A model generated the notes under the pieces. The model was not told the DNA's origin. It saw only the letters and a list, made by a program, of their open reading frames with translations, and did no database searches. Of a stretch of 64,000 nt of DNA, positions 24,666 to 64,000 are shown in pieces. Source of the stretch: Salvelinus alpinus (Eukaryota > Chordata > Actinopteri > Salmoniformes > Salmonidae); the NCBI RefSeq assembly GCF_045679555.1, contig NC_092094.1, positions 17,879,905 through 17,943,904 of the forward strand, read 5' to 3'. Position 1 is the first letter of the stretch. Every line of letters starts with the position of its first letter. The position numbers were made by a program, and so were the translations under genes.

Positions 24666-25999
24666 CCCTCAACTCTGGACCTTGAAGGTGAACAATGTGT
24701 GAACAATGAATTGCTCCAGGATTGCCGTTGATAATGGCAGACCCTGGCATTGACCCCAGTCTCCGAGGGCGTCTCAGGAGGAGTTGGGATATGCAAAAAA
24801 CACATTTCCAATTCACACACATATAAATACACACTTGTGAAATGGGACAAATAAGCACCCACCAAATTAGTAGTAGCAGTAGTAGTAGTATTACTGGAAT
24901 GATCAAGCAGTATTACCAGCTCCTCTCTACCAAAGGGGTGACGACTGGAGTAAGGAAAAGCTTTTAAGACCAAAGCTATGACAAGTTATTTTTCAACAGC
25001 ACAACATAAAATACTGAGTTTCAAGAAGAGAACTTCCAGCAAACAGGATTTAACAGAGTTTATTCCTTCTTTTTGGTTTACAAACAAAAAGGCACCCATT
25101 GATTGTTTTAAACATTTACCTTGACTGTGGAAAGCGCTTTTACACCGTCAATGAAATATGCAGAGCGCATACTCGGGAACATTAACTGAGGTTCATGGTA
25201 AAGACAACAAATTGGTTATAGGGTACAGTTCTTTCTAGGGGACTACATTCTACAAGTACAAGAGGAAACAGGATAACAACAAAACATTTGCAGGCAGTCA
25301 AAAGGCAAGAGGAATATATTACATTAAATCTAATTTCTGTCCAGATGGGTATTGGAATATGATGCTGTAAAACCAGAAAGAATGTGAAAGTTAGATGTGC
25401 AATGAACTTCGAATAGAAGAGCATTAGAATGATCCAGTAATATGAATCCCTAGCAACAGGAAGTAGTAGAAAGGGTCTGCTCCACTCCCTTACTTCTACA
25501 TCACTGGCAAGACAAGTTCCTAAGAAACTCTGAATTGGCAGTTCCATTGCAAGACAAGTTCAACAGTACTACATAGCAAGCCACATACCAGAAAAAAACC
25601 ACTATTACACACTAAAATCTTCAAATCCAATACAGAAAATGGATTAAAAAAGCAAGTGAAAGCATAGATAGACAAAGTCAAAATTGGCTATATCGTAAAA
25701 GTTTATCAAAACAAAAATGTGCTTTTTGGTCTTCATTTAAGGTAGGGCATAAGGTTGGCAGTGTGTTCAAGGTTAGGTTTAAAATCCTATTTTAAGAGGC
25801 AAAATTTTTGAAATAGACTGGGTTTATGACTTTGTGGCTGTGGTAACTAATGACGGACATTTAATATTTTTTCATAGACAAGTTCAGGCACAATTCACAC
25901 AAACCTCCCAGAAAGTGGATCACTTACTAATCTTATTCCCAATAGATCATGTGAGCACAGATCAAAGGACTATTTTAGAATCTGGCCAAACATCCATGG
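24666..25999. other. Non-coding stretch with a small repeat at the start, otherwise unrecognised
   Basis: About 24745-24860 looks repeat-like, with short CA-rich runs and a GTAGTAGTA run. The remainder has no recognisable gene or element. It may include distal far1 3' UTR. Confidence 0.4.
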
Positions 26000-27551
<1,552 letters not shown>

Positions 27552-28703
27552 GGTATAAGTGACTATATGACAATTGGACATTCTGAATGAAAGTCATGCA
27601 GCATACAACCACAGGAAAGTGCACAGTAAGTCCAACATCTTAGACAATATGTACAAGACAACATGGAAAAGGGACAAGTACAAAAAGTAAAAAATGTTAC
27701 AAGTGCACAACAACCCAGGCAAACATTGGATAAAGACACCTCTGAAAGTTATAGCATGAGACACATAAAGGTGTTTGGAAGAGAAGAGGCCTCTCCCATG
27801 CATGGAATATCCCAAACTCGACAACAGGCAAAACATGTGAGATGCATAAGCAGAACACAACGCTCCCATTACAGAGAGTTAAACAAATGACCAACATGGG
27901 GAAAGACAGTTACTCATTATTTTAAAATGGACATAGACACAAATTTCTGAAAGCTGTCCTCAGTGAAAGCAGTGTAAAGAACCCTTAGACTACCTACCCA
28001 AACTCTCCAAAATCAAGTGCTCTGAGCAGTTGCTTGATCTGAGCTACGAGGTATTTGGGCCAGAATCATAAGCGGACAGTCCAGTCCGAAATGGTTTGAA
28101 AATGGTTAAAAAAAATGTTTTTTTAAATACATAGCTCTGCAAGGTCAGCTGATGCAGGATAATCATACCTGTTAGACACTGTAAAAAGTCAATCTATTAC
28201 CATCTACCTTGTGCTTGATCATGTCATTGGGTAATAGTCATTGCCACCATCAAGCATACAGTATATGGGTGCCTTCACCCCTATTCAAGCAGGAAAATGT
28301 AAACTGTTAATCAAAGCCACCGCCTGACCACCCTGGGGGCTGTCAGCAAAGCAATGCTCCATCTCCATGACAACCAAAATAGGCATCAATAAACTCTGTT
28401 TGGCTGACTATCAATGTGCAAGGTGAGCATCATAGGACCTGGGGTCTGATTAGATTCATGCTTAGTCAAATGCAGTTCTAACCCCCACATCAGGGATCAC
28501 ACTGCAAAGAGAAGAGCACATTTCACATACGGTAGATTAATGTCAGACACTTAAGTAACTCAAAATATTCTAGGATTTGCAGAGCCTTGTCAGATACATA
28601 GCTATCTGAAGGGGGGCTGGGCAGGAGGGAGAGAAGGCGGACTGGACTGGGGCTGCTGGGTTGAGGAGGGTGGATGGGGTCAAGGTGAGTACACCACGTG
28701 GAC
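27552..28703 (-). other. far1: Probable far1 3' UTR
   Basis: Directly downstream of the far1 stop codon there are about 1.15 kb without recognisable repeats or ORFs. The stretch ends at the Tc1 insertion 26000-27551. A reverse-strand AATAAA (TTTATT on plus) is seen near 27479 inside that Tc1 and another near 25052, so the poly(A) site cannot be assigned. Confidence 0.4.
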
Positions 28704-55496
<26,793 letters not shown>

Positions 55497-55533
55497 TTTG
55501 TCCGTGTGCTCCAACCTTCCTCAACGACGCCAC

Positions 55534-56342
55534 CTGTGGAAGGATTACATCATCGTTAGCCTAGTCACTGAAGATCCTTACTCGCGTGATGGAATTTCAG
55601 CAATTACTAGGGCTGTGACCATATCAGTAATTCAATATTTTTCCATGGCAAAAATGAAAACACGACGCAGACCTAACTCTTCAGTCCTTTAAAAACCTGT
55701 TGTAAGTAAGATAGTAGTCTATACCTTGGATAATGTGACTCTGGATGACAACATAATGATGTTCGTTTCCTAAAGAAGTTAAATCCGCTTTGTTTCCTTG
55801 CAACGATACTAACGAGTATCGCAATACTCGTATCATCACTAGCAGTTACACGGTCAAAACCACCCCAGTTTGTAAAGGCAAAAACTCCCCTTACCATCTA
55901 CAACAGTTCACTTCCTAAGCCCATAGCTATCACTTAAAGAAGCTAACACATCTTAGGAATTCAGCCACTCCAATGTTGTAAGCTACTTTTATCCTGTTTA
56001 ATCCACACACTGCCATTAAGATGGCTGCCGAGCTCAAAAGCTTTACTTAAACCTTGCTGAGACGGGTTTCTCATTGGCACAATCTACTACAAGAGGTCTA
56101 GAGAGCAGAGTTGAGCACTCTGCAAAGATCCAGTAAAGACAATTGAAACAGCCTAGAGTAGTAGAAAGAAGACTGCTCTACACAACATCACATTTAAATC
56201 ACTAATACCCAGTTTACCTTGTTACAACACAAGAGTTTAAACAAGCCTGTGTTATTTTTTTAACAAGTCTAGTCTTATCTCTAGTCGTCGGGTGGATGAT
56301 ACACTGCTGTTGAAACAGAACACTACTCAGACAGATAGTGCC
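55534..56342. other. Upstream flank of far1 exon 2; no exon identified
   Basis: Holds the intron upstream of the first coding exon. The acceptor is at 55533/55534. About 55605-55640 (AGGGCTGTGACCAT) resembles a hAT-type end, but no partner end was secured. The non-coding first exon and promoter were not found. Confidence 0.35.
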
Positions 56343-57576
56343 TACAGAAAGTAATCACACCCCTTGACTTTTTCAGCATTTTGTTGTTACAGCCTACACT
56401 TGCATGTAGGTGGCAAGTGTAGACACGACCTAAGAGCTTTGCGCACATGGATTGTACAATATTTGCACAATTATTATTTTAAAAATTCTAAATGCTCTGT
56501 CATGTTGGTTGTTGATCATTGCTAGACAGCCATTTTCAAGTCTTGCCAGAGATTGAAGTCGATTTAAAACAAAACTGTAACTAGGCCACTCAGGAACATT
56601 CACTGTCTTGGTAAGCAACTCCAGTGTAGATTTGGCCTTGTGTGTTAGGTTATTGTCCTGCTGAAAGGTGAATTTGTCTCCCAGAGTCTGTTGGAAGCAG
56701 ACTGAACCAGGTTTTCCTCTAGGATTTTGCCTGTGCTTAGCTCTATTCAGTTTCTTTTTGTCCTTAAAAAAACCTCCCTAGTCCTTGACGATGACAAGCA
56801 TTCCCATAACATGAGCCACCACCATGCTTGAAAATATGAAGTGGTACTCAGTGATGTTGTGTTGGATTAATTAGAATCAGCCTCCCAAGTGACGCAGTGG
56901 TCTAAGGCACTGCATCGCAGTGCTAGAGGCGTCACTACAGACCCGGGTACGATCCCAGGCTGTGTTGAAACAGGGAGACCCATTTGGCGGTTGCACAATT
57001 AGCCCAGCGTCGTCCGGGTTAGGGGAAGGTTTGGCCGGCCGGGATGTCCTTGACCCATCGCGCTCTAGAGACTCCTTATGGCGGGCCGGGCGCATGCATG
57101 CTGACTTTGGTCGCCAGTTGTATGGTGTTGCCTCTGACACATTGGTGTGGCTGGCTTCTGGGTTAAGCGAGAAGTGTGTCAAGAAGCAGTGCAGATTGGC
57201 AGGGTCGTGTTTCGGAGGACGCATGGCTCTCGACCTTCACCTCTCCCGGGTCTGTACGGGAGTTGCAGCGATGGGACAAGAATGTAATTACCAATTGGAT
57301 ATCACAAAATTGAGGAGGAAAAAAGGGGGATTTATTTTTATAAAAACATGTACAAAACGTTAAATATACGTATTTTAAAATGTATTGACTCAGGTAGTGT
57401 AAATACATATGTAATATTCCTGCATTCCATTTTTCAATAAATTTGCAAACATTTACTGTTATTATTGGCTATTGTGTGTAGATGGGTGAGAAAAAAACGA
57501 TTCAATAAATTTTTTATTCAGGCTGTAACAACAAAATGTGGAATAAGTGGGTTATGAATACTTTTTGAAGGCACTA
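56343..57576. mobile_element. Tc1-like element, family E, decayed, with nested SINE
   Basis: The left end has ACAGAAAGTAATCACACCCC and TTGACTTTTTCAGCATTTTG. The right end has GGCTGTAACAACAAAATGTG and ATGAATACTTTTTGAAGGCA. The interior matches 37440-37780. The transposase is no longer readable. Confidence 0.8.
56876..57340 (+). mobile_element. Long tRNA-derived SINE
   Basis: The head GTGACGCAGTGGTCTAAGGC has the A box, with a B-box-like GGGTACGATCCCAGG. A long body contains CCCAGCGTCGTCCGGGTTAG, GTGTCAAGAAGCAGTGCAGA and TTTCGGAGGACGCATGGCTC, and ends AATTGAGGAGGAAAAAAGGG. The 147-codon ORF across it is fortuitous. Confidence 0.85.
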
Positions 57577-58416
57577 ACTTGATGATTGACACAGAAGATG
57601 TTATCTTATTCTAACAGATAGCCTAACCACAATCAAGACTTTGAAATACTTAACATTCAAAAAACCTCACAATAAAGCACATCCTTTATTGCCACTGGAA
57701 AAGCTACGTATGATGCATTAGTCATGAACAAGGAAGTCCATTTAATCAAAGAACCTGGCCTCAGGGTTTCTGCTAGCCGGTAATAAAAGCTTTTTTAGCT
57801 TATTCATTGATGAAAATACATTTGACTGGTTATGCGTATCGGTCTACGGGTTAACTTGTATAATTTAGTGGAATTAAATTGGCGCATGTGTATATTCGTT
57901 ATGCATCTTATTTATCACAAACGCACAGCATACTGATACTGAGCCTTTGATTGTAAAATCTGTCAGACAGCACTTCTATAAGGCCAATCATTGCGCAACA
58001 ATTCTAAATGCAAAAGTTTTGACCATGATTAAAAAGAGCTACTATTTGTATTTCTCAACTGGTAGTTGAAGCTTGCTTCCCATTCGCCATTCAAATGCAT
58101 TGACAACGGAAGGCAGGCTTCATCATCGCGTCACACCCCACTTTGCAATGAGCTGGAGACGGTATGCATTTTAAAAACATACAGCTATTTAATTGTTTGA
58201 AACCTCAACGTTTTACTACATATTATAAGGCATGTTTTACCTTGCTTCAAAATAGCCTAAGCAAAATCCGACCAATATCCGTGGAGCCAATTATTTAATA
58301 AAGACTTCCATATGCCTTTGAAACCAGTAGCTATTGCTCTCATGTTCTATTAGTTTTCAACTTTTTCTTTGTCTGGCAGCCAAATGCTCACTCGCGCGTA
58401 GGCTACTTACTTAATC
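57577..58416. other. Intergenic stretch, nothing recognised
   Basis: AT-rich, with no conserved ORF or defined element ends. It might contain the far1 promoter, but no evidence was found. Confidence 0.35.
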
Positions 58417-58768
58417 TTTGGAGGGAGCTGAAAGTCCGTATTGCCCAGCGACAGCCCCGAAACCTGAAGGATCTGGAGAAGGTCTGTATGGAGGAGTGGG
58501 CCAAAATCCCTGCTGCAGTGTGTGCAAACCTGGTCAAGAACTACAGGAAACGTATGATCTCTGTAATTGCAAACAAAGGTTTCTGTACCAAATGTTAAGT
58601 TCTGCTTTTCTGATGTATCAAATACTTATGTCATGCAATAAAATGCAAATTAATTACTTAAAAATCATACAATGTGATTTTCTGGATTTTTGTTTTAGAT
58701 TCCATCTCTCACAGTTGAAGTGTACCTATGATAAAAATGACAGACCTCTACATGCTTTGTAAGTAGAA
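58417..58768 (+). mobile_element. Tc1-like element, family D, 3' fragment
   Basis: Begins inside the transposase C-terminus: [20 protein letters not shown] reads from 58417 on plus, then the 3' flank to the partial terminal repeat (ACAGACCTCTACATGCTTTG, TAAGTA). The left part and the outer right end are missing. Confidence 0.9.
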
Positions 58769-58997
58769 AGTGCTTTGAGTGACAGGAGCCGGGACTAGGT
58801 CTGTGTGGAAAGCGGCATGGAGAGAGAGAGAGTGGCGAGAGATGACTCAAGTAGTGAAGTAAACTATAAAAATGGATGTTACACACTGCGTATCACATTT
58901 AACAAACCAAACATTCAAATACCGTTATAGAAGGTAAAGTAAAAACCCGAACTTGTTCACGGTATATCGCAAAAAACAGTATACCGCCCAGCCTTAT

Positions 58998-59357
58998 CGA
59001 GGACAGACGATTTTTACGCGCTATGCATTTTAGCGGTCTCTTTCTGTGAGTTTGTGTGGCCTACCACTTCACGGCTGAGCCGTTGTTGCCCCTAAACGTT
59101 TTCACTTCACAACATCAGCACTTATAGTTGACCGGGGCAGCTCTAGCAGGGCAGAAATTTGACGAACTGACTTGTTGGAAAGGTGGCATCCTATGACGGT
59201 GCCACATTGAAAGTCATTGAGCTCTTCAGTAAGGCCATTCTACTGCCTGTTTGTCTATGGCGATTGCATGGCTGTGTCCTCGATTTTATACACCTGTCAG
59301 CAACGGATGTGGCTAAAATAGCCGAATCCACTCATTTGAAGGGGTGTCCACATATGT
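58998..59357 (-). mobile_element. Tc1-like element, family C, 5' fragment
   Basis: Matches the 14240-14590 part of the family C copy: GAGGACAGACGATTTTTACG, GTGTGGCCTACCACTTCACG, GGCTGAGCCGTTGTTGCCCC, ATTTTATACACCTGTCAGCA. Only the transposase N-terminal region and the right end remain. It is preceded by GTATACCGCCCAGCC, possibly the end of another element. Confidence 0.82.
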
Positions 59358-60208
59358 GACTCACCACCTGGATTCGGTCTTATGTATCAACATTTGAATC
59401 TGTTTATTTTTTTTACATTGGATAAAAGTAGACACTCAGAGCTACAAAATGGTATATCATACACTACATTTGAAAGTTGATAACTCACTTTTGAGAAAAC
59501 CGTCTTTCAATGTTTTAATACTACTACTGGAGAGCCCTTCTTTGTCTACACCCATTCAGCATTGTTCACACTCTCTAAAGCCTTAGCCCCACCCATCTCT
59601 TTAAGGGTTGAGCCGAGCATTCTGTACTAACTTACCAGCCACTTCCAGACATCAAGAGAGAGAACAGCTCACTGAACATTACTCGCCCTAGCAGAGCTGG
59701 TTAGGCTGTTATGTTATCCAGAGCATTGGTGACTGCAACTATCCTGTCAGATTGTCCGTTCGTAAATGCAGAGTGTTTTTGCATTCAGAGCGCACACTGG
59801 ACGCTCTGGCTAATAAGTAGGATCGATCCGAAAGCTCTGCCCTCACAACGACAGTCAAGCACCCAAGCTAACTGGCTAACATTGGCTAGCTACTTCCAGA
59901 CACATAATGAGAGAACACCCCACCCTGACCATTTTACTCACCCTAGCAGAGCTGGTTAGGCTCTTTTCATGTTATCCAGAGCGTTGATGACTAACTTGTG
60001 CTGCTGGCAACAATTGAATTACGCTTTGTTGCCAACGTTTACCGACACCGGACATATTCAAAATTCATCAGTTATTCTGCGCTCTGGCACACTAAGGACA
60101 GCCTTTTGTTAAGAAACGTAGCTAGATCGCTATCGAGGTAAACAATGAATCCCAACGCATGACGTAATGTTAGTTAGCGAGCCAGCCAGATAACGTTAGC
60201 TAGCTAGC
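59358..60208. repeat. Unclassified repeat with an internal direct duplication
   Basis: About 59450-59620 is the inverse of 8560-8760. About 59640-59735 and 59892-59990 are direct repeats (CCAGAC...GAGAGAACA..., CCCTAGCAGAGCTGGTTAGG, TGTTATCCAGAGC). The sequence ends in TAGCTAGCTAGCC. No ORF with known motifs. Confidence 0.6.
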
Positions 60209-61502
60209 CTTGATGCCAACTTTGCACACTCTTGGCATTCTGTCAACCAGCTTCATGAGGTAGTCAACTGGAATGCATTTCAATTAACAGGTGTGCCTTC
60301 TTAAAAGTTCATTTTGGGAATTTCTTTTCTTCTTAATGCATTTGAACCTATAAGTTGTGTTGTGACAAGGTAGGGGTGGAAGACAGTCCTATTTGGTAAA
60401 AGACCAAGTGCATATTATGGCAAGAACAGCTCAAAAAAGCAAAGAGAAACGACAGTCCATCATTACTTCAAGACATTAAGGTCAGTCAATACGGAAAATG
60501 TCAATAACTTTGAAAGTTTCTTCAAGTTCAGACGCAAAAACCATCAAGCGCTATGATGAAACTGGCTCATGAGGACTGCCACAGGAAAGGAAGACGCAGG
60601 GTTACCTCTGATGCAGAGGATAAGTTCATTAGAGTTACCAGCCTCAGAAATTGCAGCCCAAATAAATGCTTCAGAGTTCAAGTAACAGACATCAACAGCA
60701 ACTGTTCAGAGGAGACCGTGAAATCAGGCCTTCATGGTTGAATTGCTGCAAAGAAACCACTACTAAAGGACACCAATAAGAAGGAGACTTGCTTGGGGAA
60801 AGAAACACGAGCAATGGACAATGGACCGGATGAAATCTGTCCTTTGGTCTGATATTTTTGGTTCCAACCGCCGTGTCTTTGTGAGACGCAGAGTAGATGA
60901 AAGAATGATCACTGCATGTGTGGTTCCCACCGTGAAGAATAGAGGTGGTGGTGTGATGGTGCTTTGCTGGTGACACTGTCTGTGATTTATTAGAATTCAA
61001 GGCACACTTCTGCAGCGATACGCCATCCCATCTGGTTTGCGCTTAGTGGGACTATCATTTGTTTTTCAACAGGTCAATGACCCAACACACCTCCATGCTG
61101 TGTAAGGTCTATTTGACCAAGGAGAGTGATGGAGTGCTGCATCAGATGACCTGGCCTCCACAATCATTCGACCTCAACCCAATTGAGATGGTTTGGGATG
61201 AGTTGGCCCGCAGAGTGAAGGAAAAGCAGCCAACAAGTGCTCAGCATTTGTGGGAAATCCTTCAAGACTGTTGGAAAAGCATTCCAGGTGAAGATGGTTG
61301 AGAGAATGCCAAGAGTGCAAAGCAATCATCAAGGTAAAGGGTGGCTACTTTGAAGAATCTAAAATCTAAAATATATTTTGACTTGTTTAACACTTTTTTG
61401 GTTACTACATGATTCCATGTGTGTTATTTCATAGAAAATAGTAAATTAAAGAAAAACCCTTGAATGAGTAGGTGTGTCCAAACTTTTGACTGGTACTGTA
61501 CA
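60209..61502 (+). mobile_element. Tc1-like element, family A, left-truncated
   Basis: The left TIR is missing; the right TIR (CCAAACTTTTGACTGGTACT then GTA) is present. The transposase remnant on plus has pieces such as [25 protein letters not shown] sequence, and the C-terminal SFDLNPIEMVWDELARRVKE (61059-61301). It abuts the next Tc1 at about 61503. Confidence 0.88.
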
Positions 61503-63115
61503 TACAGTGGGGAGAACAAGTATTTGATACACTGCCGATTTTGCAGGTTTTCCTACTTACAAAGCATGTAGAGGTCTGTCATTTTTATCATAGGTACACA
61601 TCAACTGTGAGAGACGGAATCTAAAACAAAAATCCAGAAAATCTCATTGTATGATTTTTAAGTAATTAATTTGCATTTTATTGCATGACATAAGTATTTG
61701 ATACATCAGAAAAGCAGAACTTAATATTTGGTACAGAAACAACCTTTGTTTGCAATTACAGAGATCATACGTTTCCTGTAGTTCTTGACCAGGTTTGCAC
61801 ACACTGCAGCAGGGATTTTGGCCCACTCCTCCATACAGACCTTCTCCAGATCCTTCAGGTCTCGGGGCTGTCGCTGGGCAATACGGACTTTCAGCTCCCT
61901 CCAAAGATTTTCTATTGGGTTCAGGTCTGGAGACTGGCTAGGCCACTCCAGGACCTTGAGATGCTTCTTACGGAGCCACTCCTTAGTTGCCCTGGCTGTG
62001 TGTTTTGGGTCGTTGTCATGCTGGAAGACCCAGCCACAACCCATCTTCAATGCTCTTACTGAGGGAAGGAGGTTGATGGCCAAGATCTCGCGATACATGG
62101 CCCCATCCATCCTCCCCTCAATACGGTGCAGTCGTCCTGTACCCTTTGCAGAAAAGCATCCCCAAAGAATTATGTTTCCACCTCCATGCTTCACGGTTGG
62201 GATGGTGTTCTTGGGGTTGTACTCATCCTTCTTTTTCCTCCAAACACAGCGAGTGGAGTTTACACCAAAAAGCTCAATTTTTGTCTCATCAGACCACATG
62301 ACCTTCTCCCATTCCTCCTCTGGATCATCCAGATGGTCATTGGCAAACTTCAGACGGGCCTGGACATGCGCTGGCTTGAGCAGGGGGACCTTGCGTGCGC
62401 TGCTGGATTTTAATCCATGACGGCGTAGTGTGTTACTAATGGTTTTCTTTGAGACTGTGGTCCCAGCTCTCTTCAGGTCATTGACCAGGTCCTGCCGTGT
62501 AGTTCTGGGCTGATCCCTCACCTTCCTCATGATCATTGATGCCCCACGAGGTGAGATCTTGCATGGAGCCCCAGACCGAGGGTGATTGACCGTCATCTTG
62601 AACTTCTTCCATTTTCTAATAATTGCGCCAACAGTTGTTGCCTTCTCACCAAGCTCTTGCCTATTGTCCTGTAGCCCATCCCAGCCTTGTGCAGGTCTAC
62701 AATGTTATCCCTGATGTCCTTACACAGCTCTCTGGTCTTGGCCATTGTGGAGAGGTTGGAGTCTGTTTGATTGAGTGTGTGGACAGTTGTCTTTTATACA
62801 GGTAACGAGTTCAAACAGGTGCAGTTAATACAGGTAATGAGTGGAGAACAGGAGGGCTTCTTAAAGAAAAACTAACAGGTCTGTGAGAGCCGAAATTCTT
62901 ACTGGTTGGTAGGTGATCAAATACTTATGTCATGCAATAAAATGCAAATTAATTACTTAAAAATCATACAATGTGATTTTCTGGATTTTTGTTTTAGATT
63001 CCGTCTCTCACAGTTGAAGTGTACCTATGATAAAAAGTACAGACCTCTACATGCTTTGTAAGTAGGAAAACCTGCAAAATTGTCAGTGTATCAAATACTT
63101 CTTCTCCCCACTGTA
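61503..63115 (-). mobile_element. Tc1-like element, family D, best-preserved copy
   Basis: Both TIRs (TACAGTGGGGAGAACAAGTA type) and flanking TA are present. The length, about 1.6 kb, matches copies at 51297 and 52914. It lacks the frameshift that those two share. The transposase is described separately. Confidence 0.95.
61721..62745 (-). pseudogene. Tc1 transposase, nearly intact
   Basis: It starts at the ATG near 62745 ([20 protein letters not shown]). A one-base deletion near 62654 breaks the N-terminal helix-turn-helix, and from 62596 a 291-codon frame runs without interruption to 61721. The DDE catalytic core is complete: [21 protein letters not shown] and [15 protein letters not shown]. 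The family moves DNA by cut-and-paste into TA. As read, the DNA-binding part is frameshifted, so it is probably inactive. Confidence 0.88.
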
Positions 63116-64000
63116 TATATATAATTTTTTTTAAATGGCACGAGACTCCTTTCTTATTCATGCCCATCTCAGTGAACAAATCTATTGCAGAGGCTGTGGG
63201 GATGGCACAGTCCAAGAAGGGGAGGGTGGCTAAAATGTACAGCTCTCTCCAGAATGCGCTCTCTCCCGTCATTGTGTGCACATTCAATGTTTCATAACTT
63301 CGCGTGAATGGTTTGCGTTTGATTGTGAGTGTCTATCAATTCCCCATTACATATATCACCATTTACCGCTAATTCATAATCTACAATATTTGTTTGGTTA
63401 TGGTCATTTCTGTTTATGTATTCAATATATTATTCCATTATTTTACCTTTCTCAGTCAGAGTAAACACATTTGCAGAGCGCACAACCTATGCTTGTGAAA
63501 AACAGGTTTTGGTTTATTTCATTCCATTTACAAGTTGTCAATTTAGTCATTGTCTTTTTGTTTGGAGCGCTCCTGTCAATGTTGATTAACGACGTGCACC
63601 TGATTAGCCATAGAAGTTGGCCTATAGGTTACCTAGCCTGCCCGCAAATGTAGGCATATAAATGTGCCCATTTGGTGATCTGATAGTAATTGTGACCTGT
63701 TTCAGGATGCAAGGCATATGTTGCATGTCACTACTTCACAGGAGAGGCATTTAAACAGAAAATTAAGTGTTCTTGGGCAGAAATGCCTTCTGGAACATGT
63801 GAACTTTCATGTGCCTTAATAACAAATGTGTATGCCACCTGTAAATACTAATAAAATGTTTAAAATTACAAGCCTAATTGGTTTAGACACAGAAAACGAC
63901 AGGAACCTTCCAGCTAGACATGATTGCTGAGATAATGGACATGAGTTCGGATTGGTCTGCCATGTAGCTCGCTTCTGTCTATAACATGAGCTGCTCAGTA
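63116..64000. other. Terminal stretch, unrecognised
   Basis: About 63120-63290 on minus reads SAFWRELYILATLPFLDCAI, which looks like a decayed coding piece of a mobile element but could not be assigned. The remainder to the window end has no recognisable feature. Confidence 0.3.

Noticed and set aside
55605..55700. hAT transposon end
   Set aside because: Only a short resemblance at one side; no matching inverted end or 8-bp duplication could be identified.
56920..57363. 147-codon plus-strand ORF
   Set aside because: It runs across a tRNA-derived SINE and has no protein motifs.

Overview
The window looks like nuclear DNA from a salmonid fish (Salmo, Oncorhynchus or Salvelinus type). It holds spliced vertebrate genes with GT/AG introns, embedded in a very dense load of several Tc1/mariner families, tRNA-derived SINEs, truncated LINE tails and AGCTAGCT-rich repeats. 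This is typical of salmonids. The species cannot be fixed from the sequence alone.

Layout. (1) 1698-14786, minus strand: a nearly complete ovochymase-2-like gene. Fifteen exons join in frame into about 572 residues: signal peptide, trypsin-type protease with an intact triad, then two CUB domains. Its introns carry three Tc1 or Tc1-chimeric elements, SINEs, a LINE tail and a (CA)70 tract. (2) 17770-20115, plus strand: a CD22/Siglec-like immunoglobulin receptor. It has one short leader exon and one unusually large exon encoding five Ig domains, the transmembrane helix and a tyrosine-containing tail. A 250-265 bp sequence is repeated on both sides of it, a trace of tandem duplication. (3) 22174-27551: transposon debris (three Tc1 copies and an L1 endonuclease fragment). 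(4) 28704-55496, minus strand: a complete far1 gene (fatty acyl-CoA reductase 1). Eleven coding exon positions give 518 residues. One position is doubled: two intact 172-nt exons in the same phase lie side by side (44020-44191 and 43608-43779) and look mutually exclusive. Its introns are filled with Tc1 elements, a Rex1/L2-type LINE, SINEs and two copies of an unclassified repeat. (5) 55534-64000: upstream flank of far1, made largely of repeats, including the best-preserved Tc1 transposase here (61721-62745).

The three genes are functionally unrelated: an egg-type secreted protease, a leukocyte surface receptor, and a peroxisomal enzyme making fatty alcohols for ether lipids. From memory, human OVCH2 and FAR1 both lie on 11p15, so the OVCH2-FAR1 linkage may be old, with the Ig receptor a lineage-specific addition.

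The observations most worth following are the far1 exon pair, the intron-poor Ig receptor and its duplicated flanks, a (TG)70 tract against a splice acceptor in the ovochymase gene, apparent GC donor sites in that gene, a Tc1 element whose middle is replaced by the 5' part of a LINE, and an unclassified repeat with an internal two-unit structure. All coordinates and splice sites were read by eye; no alignment or database search was run.
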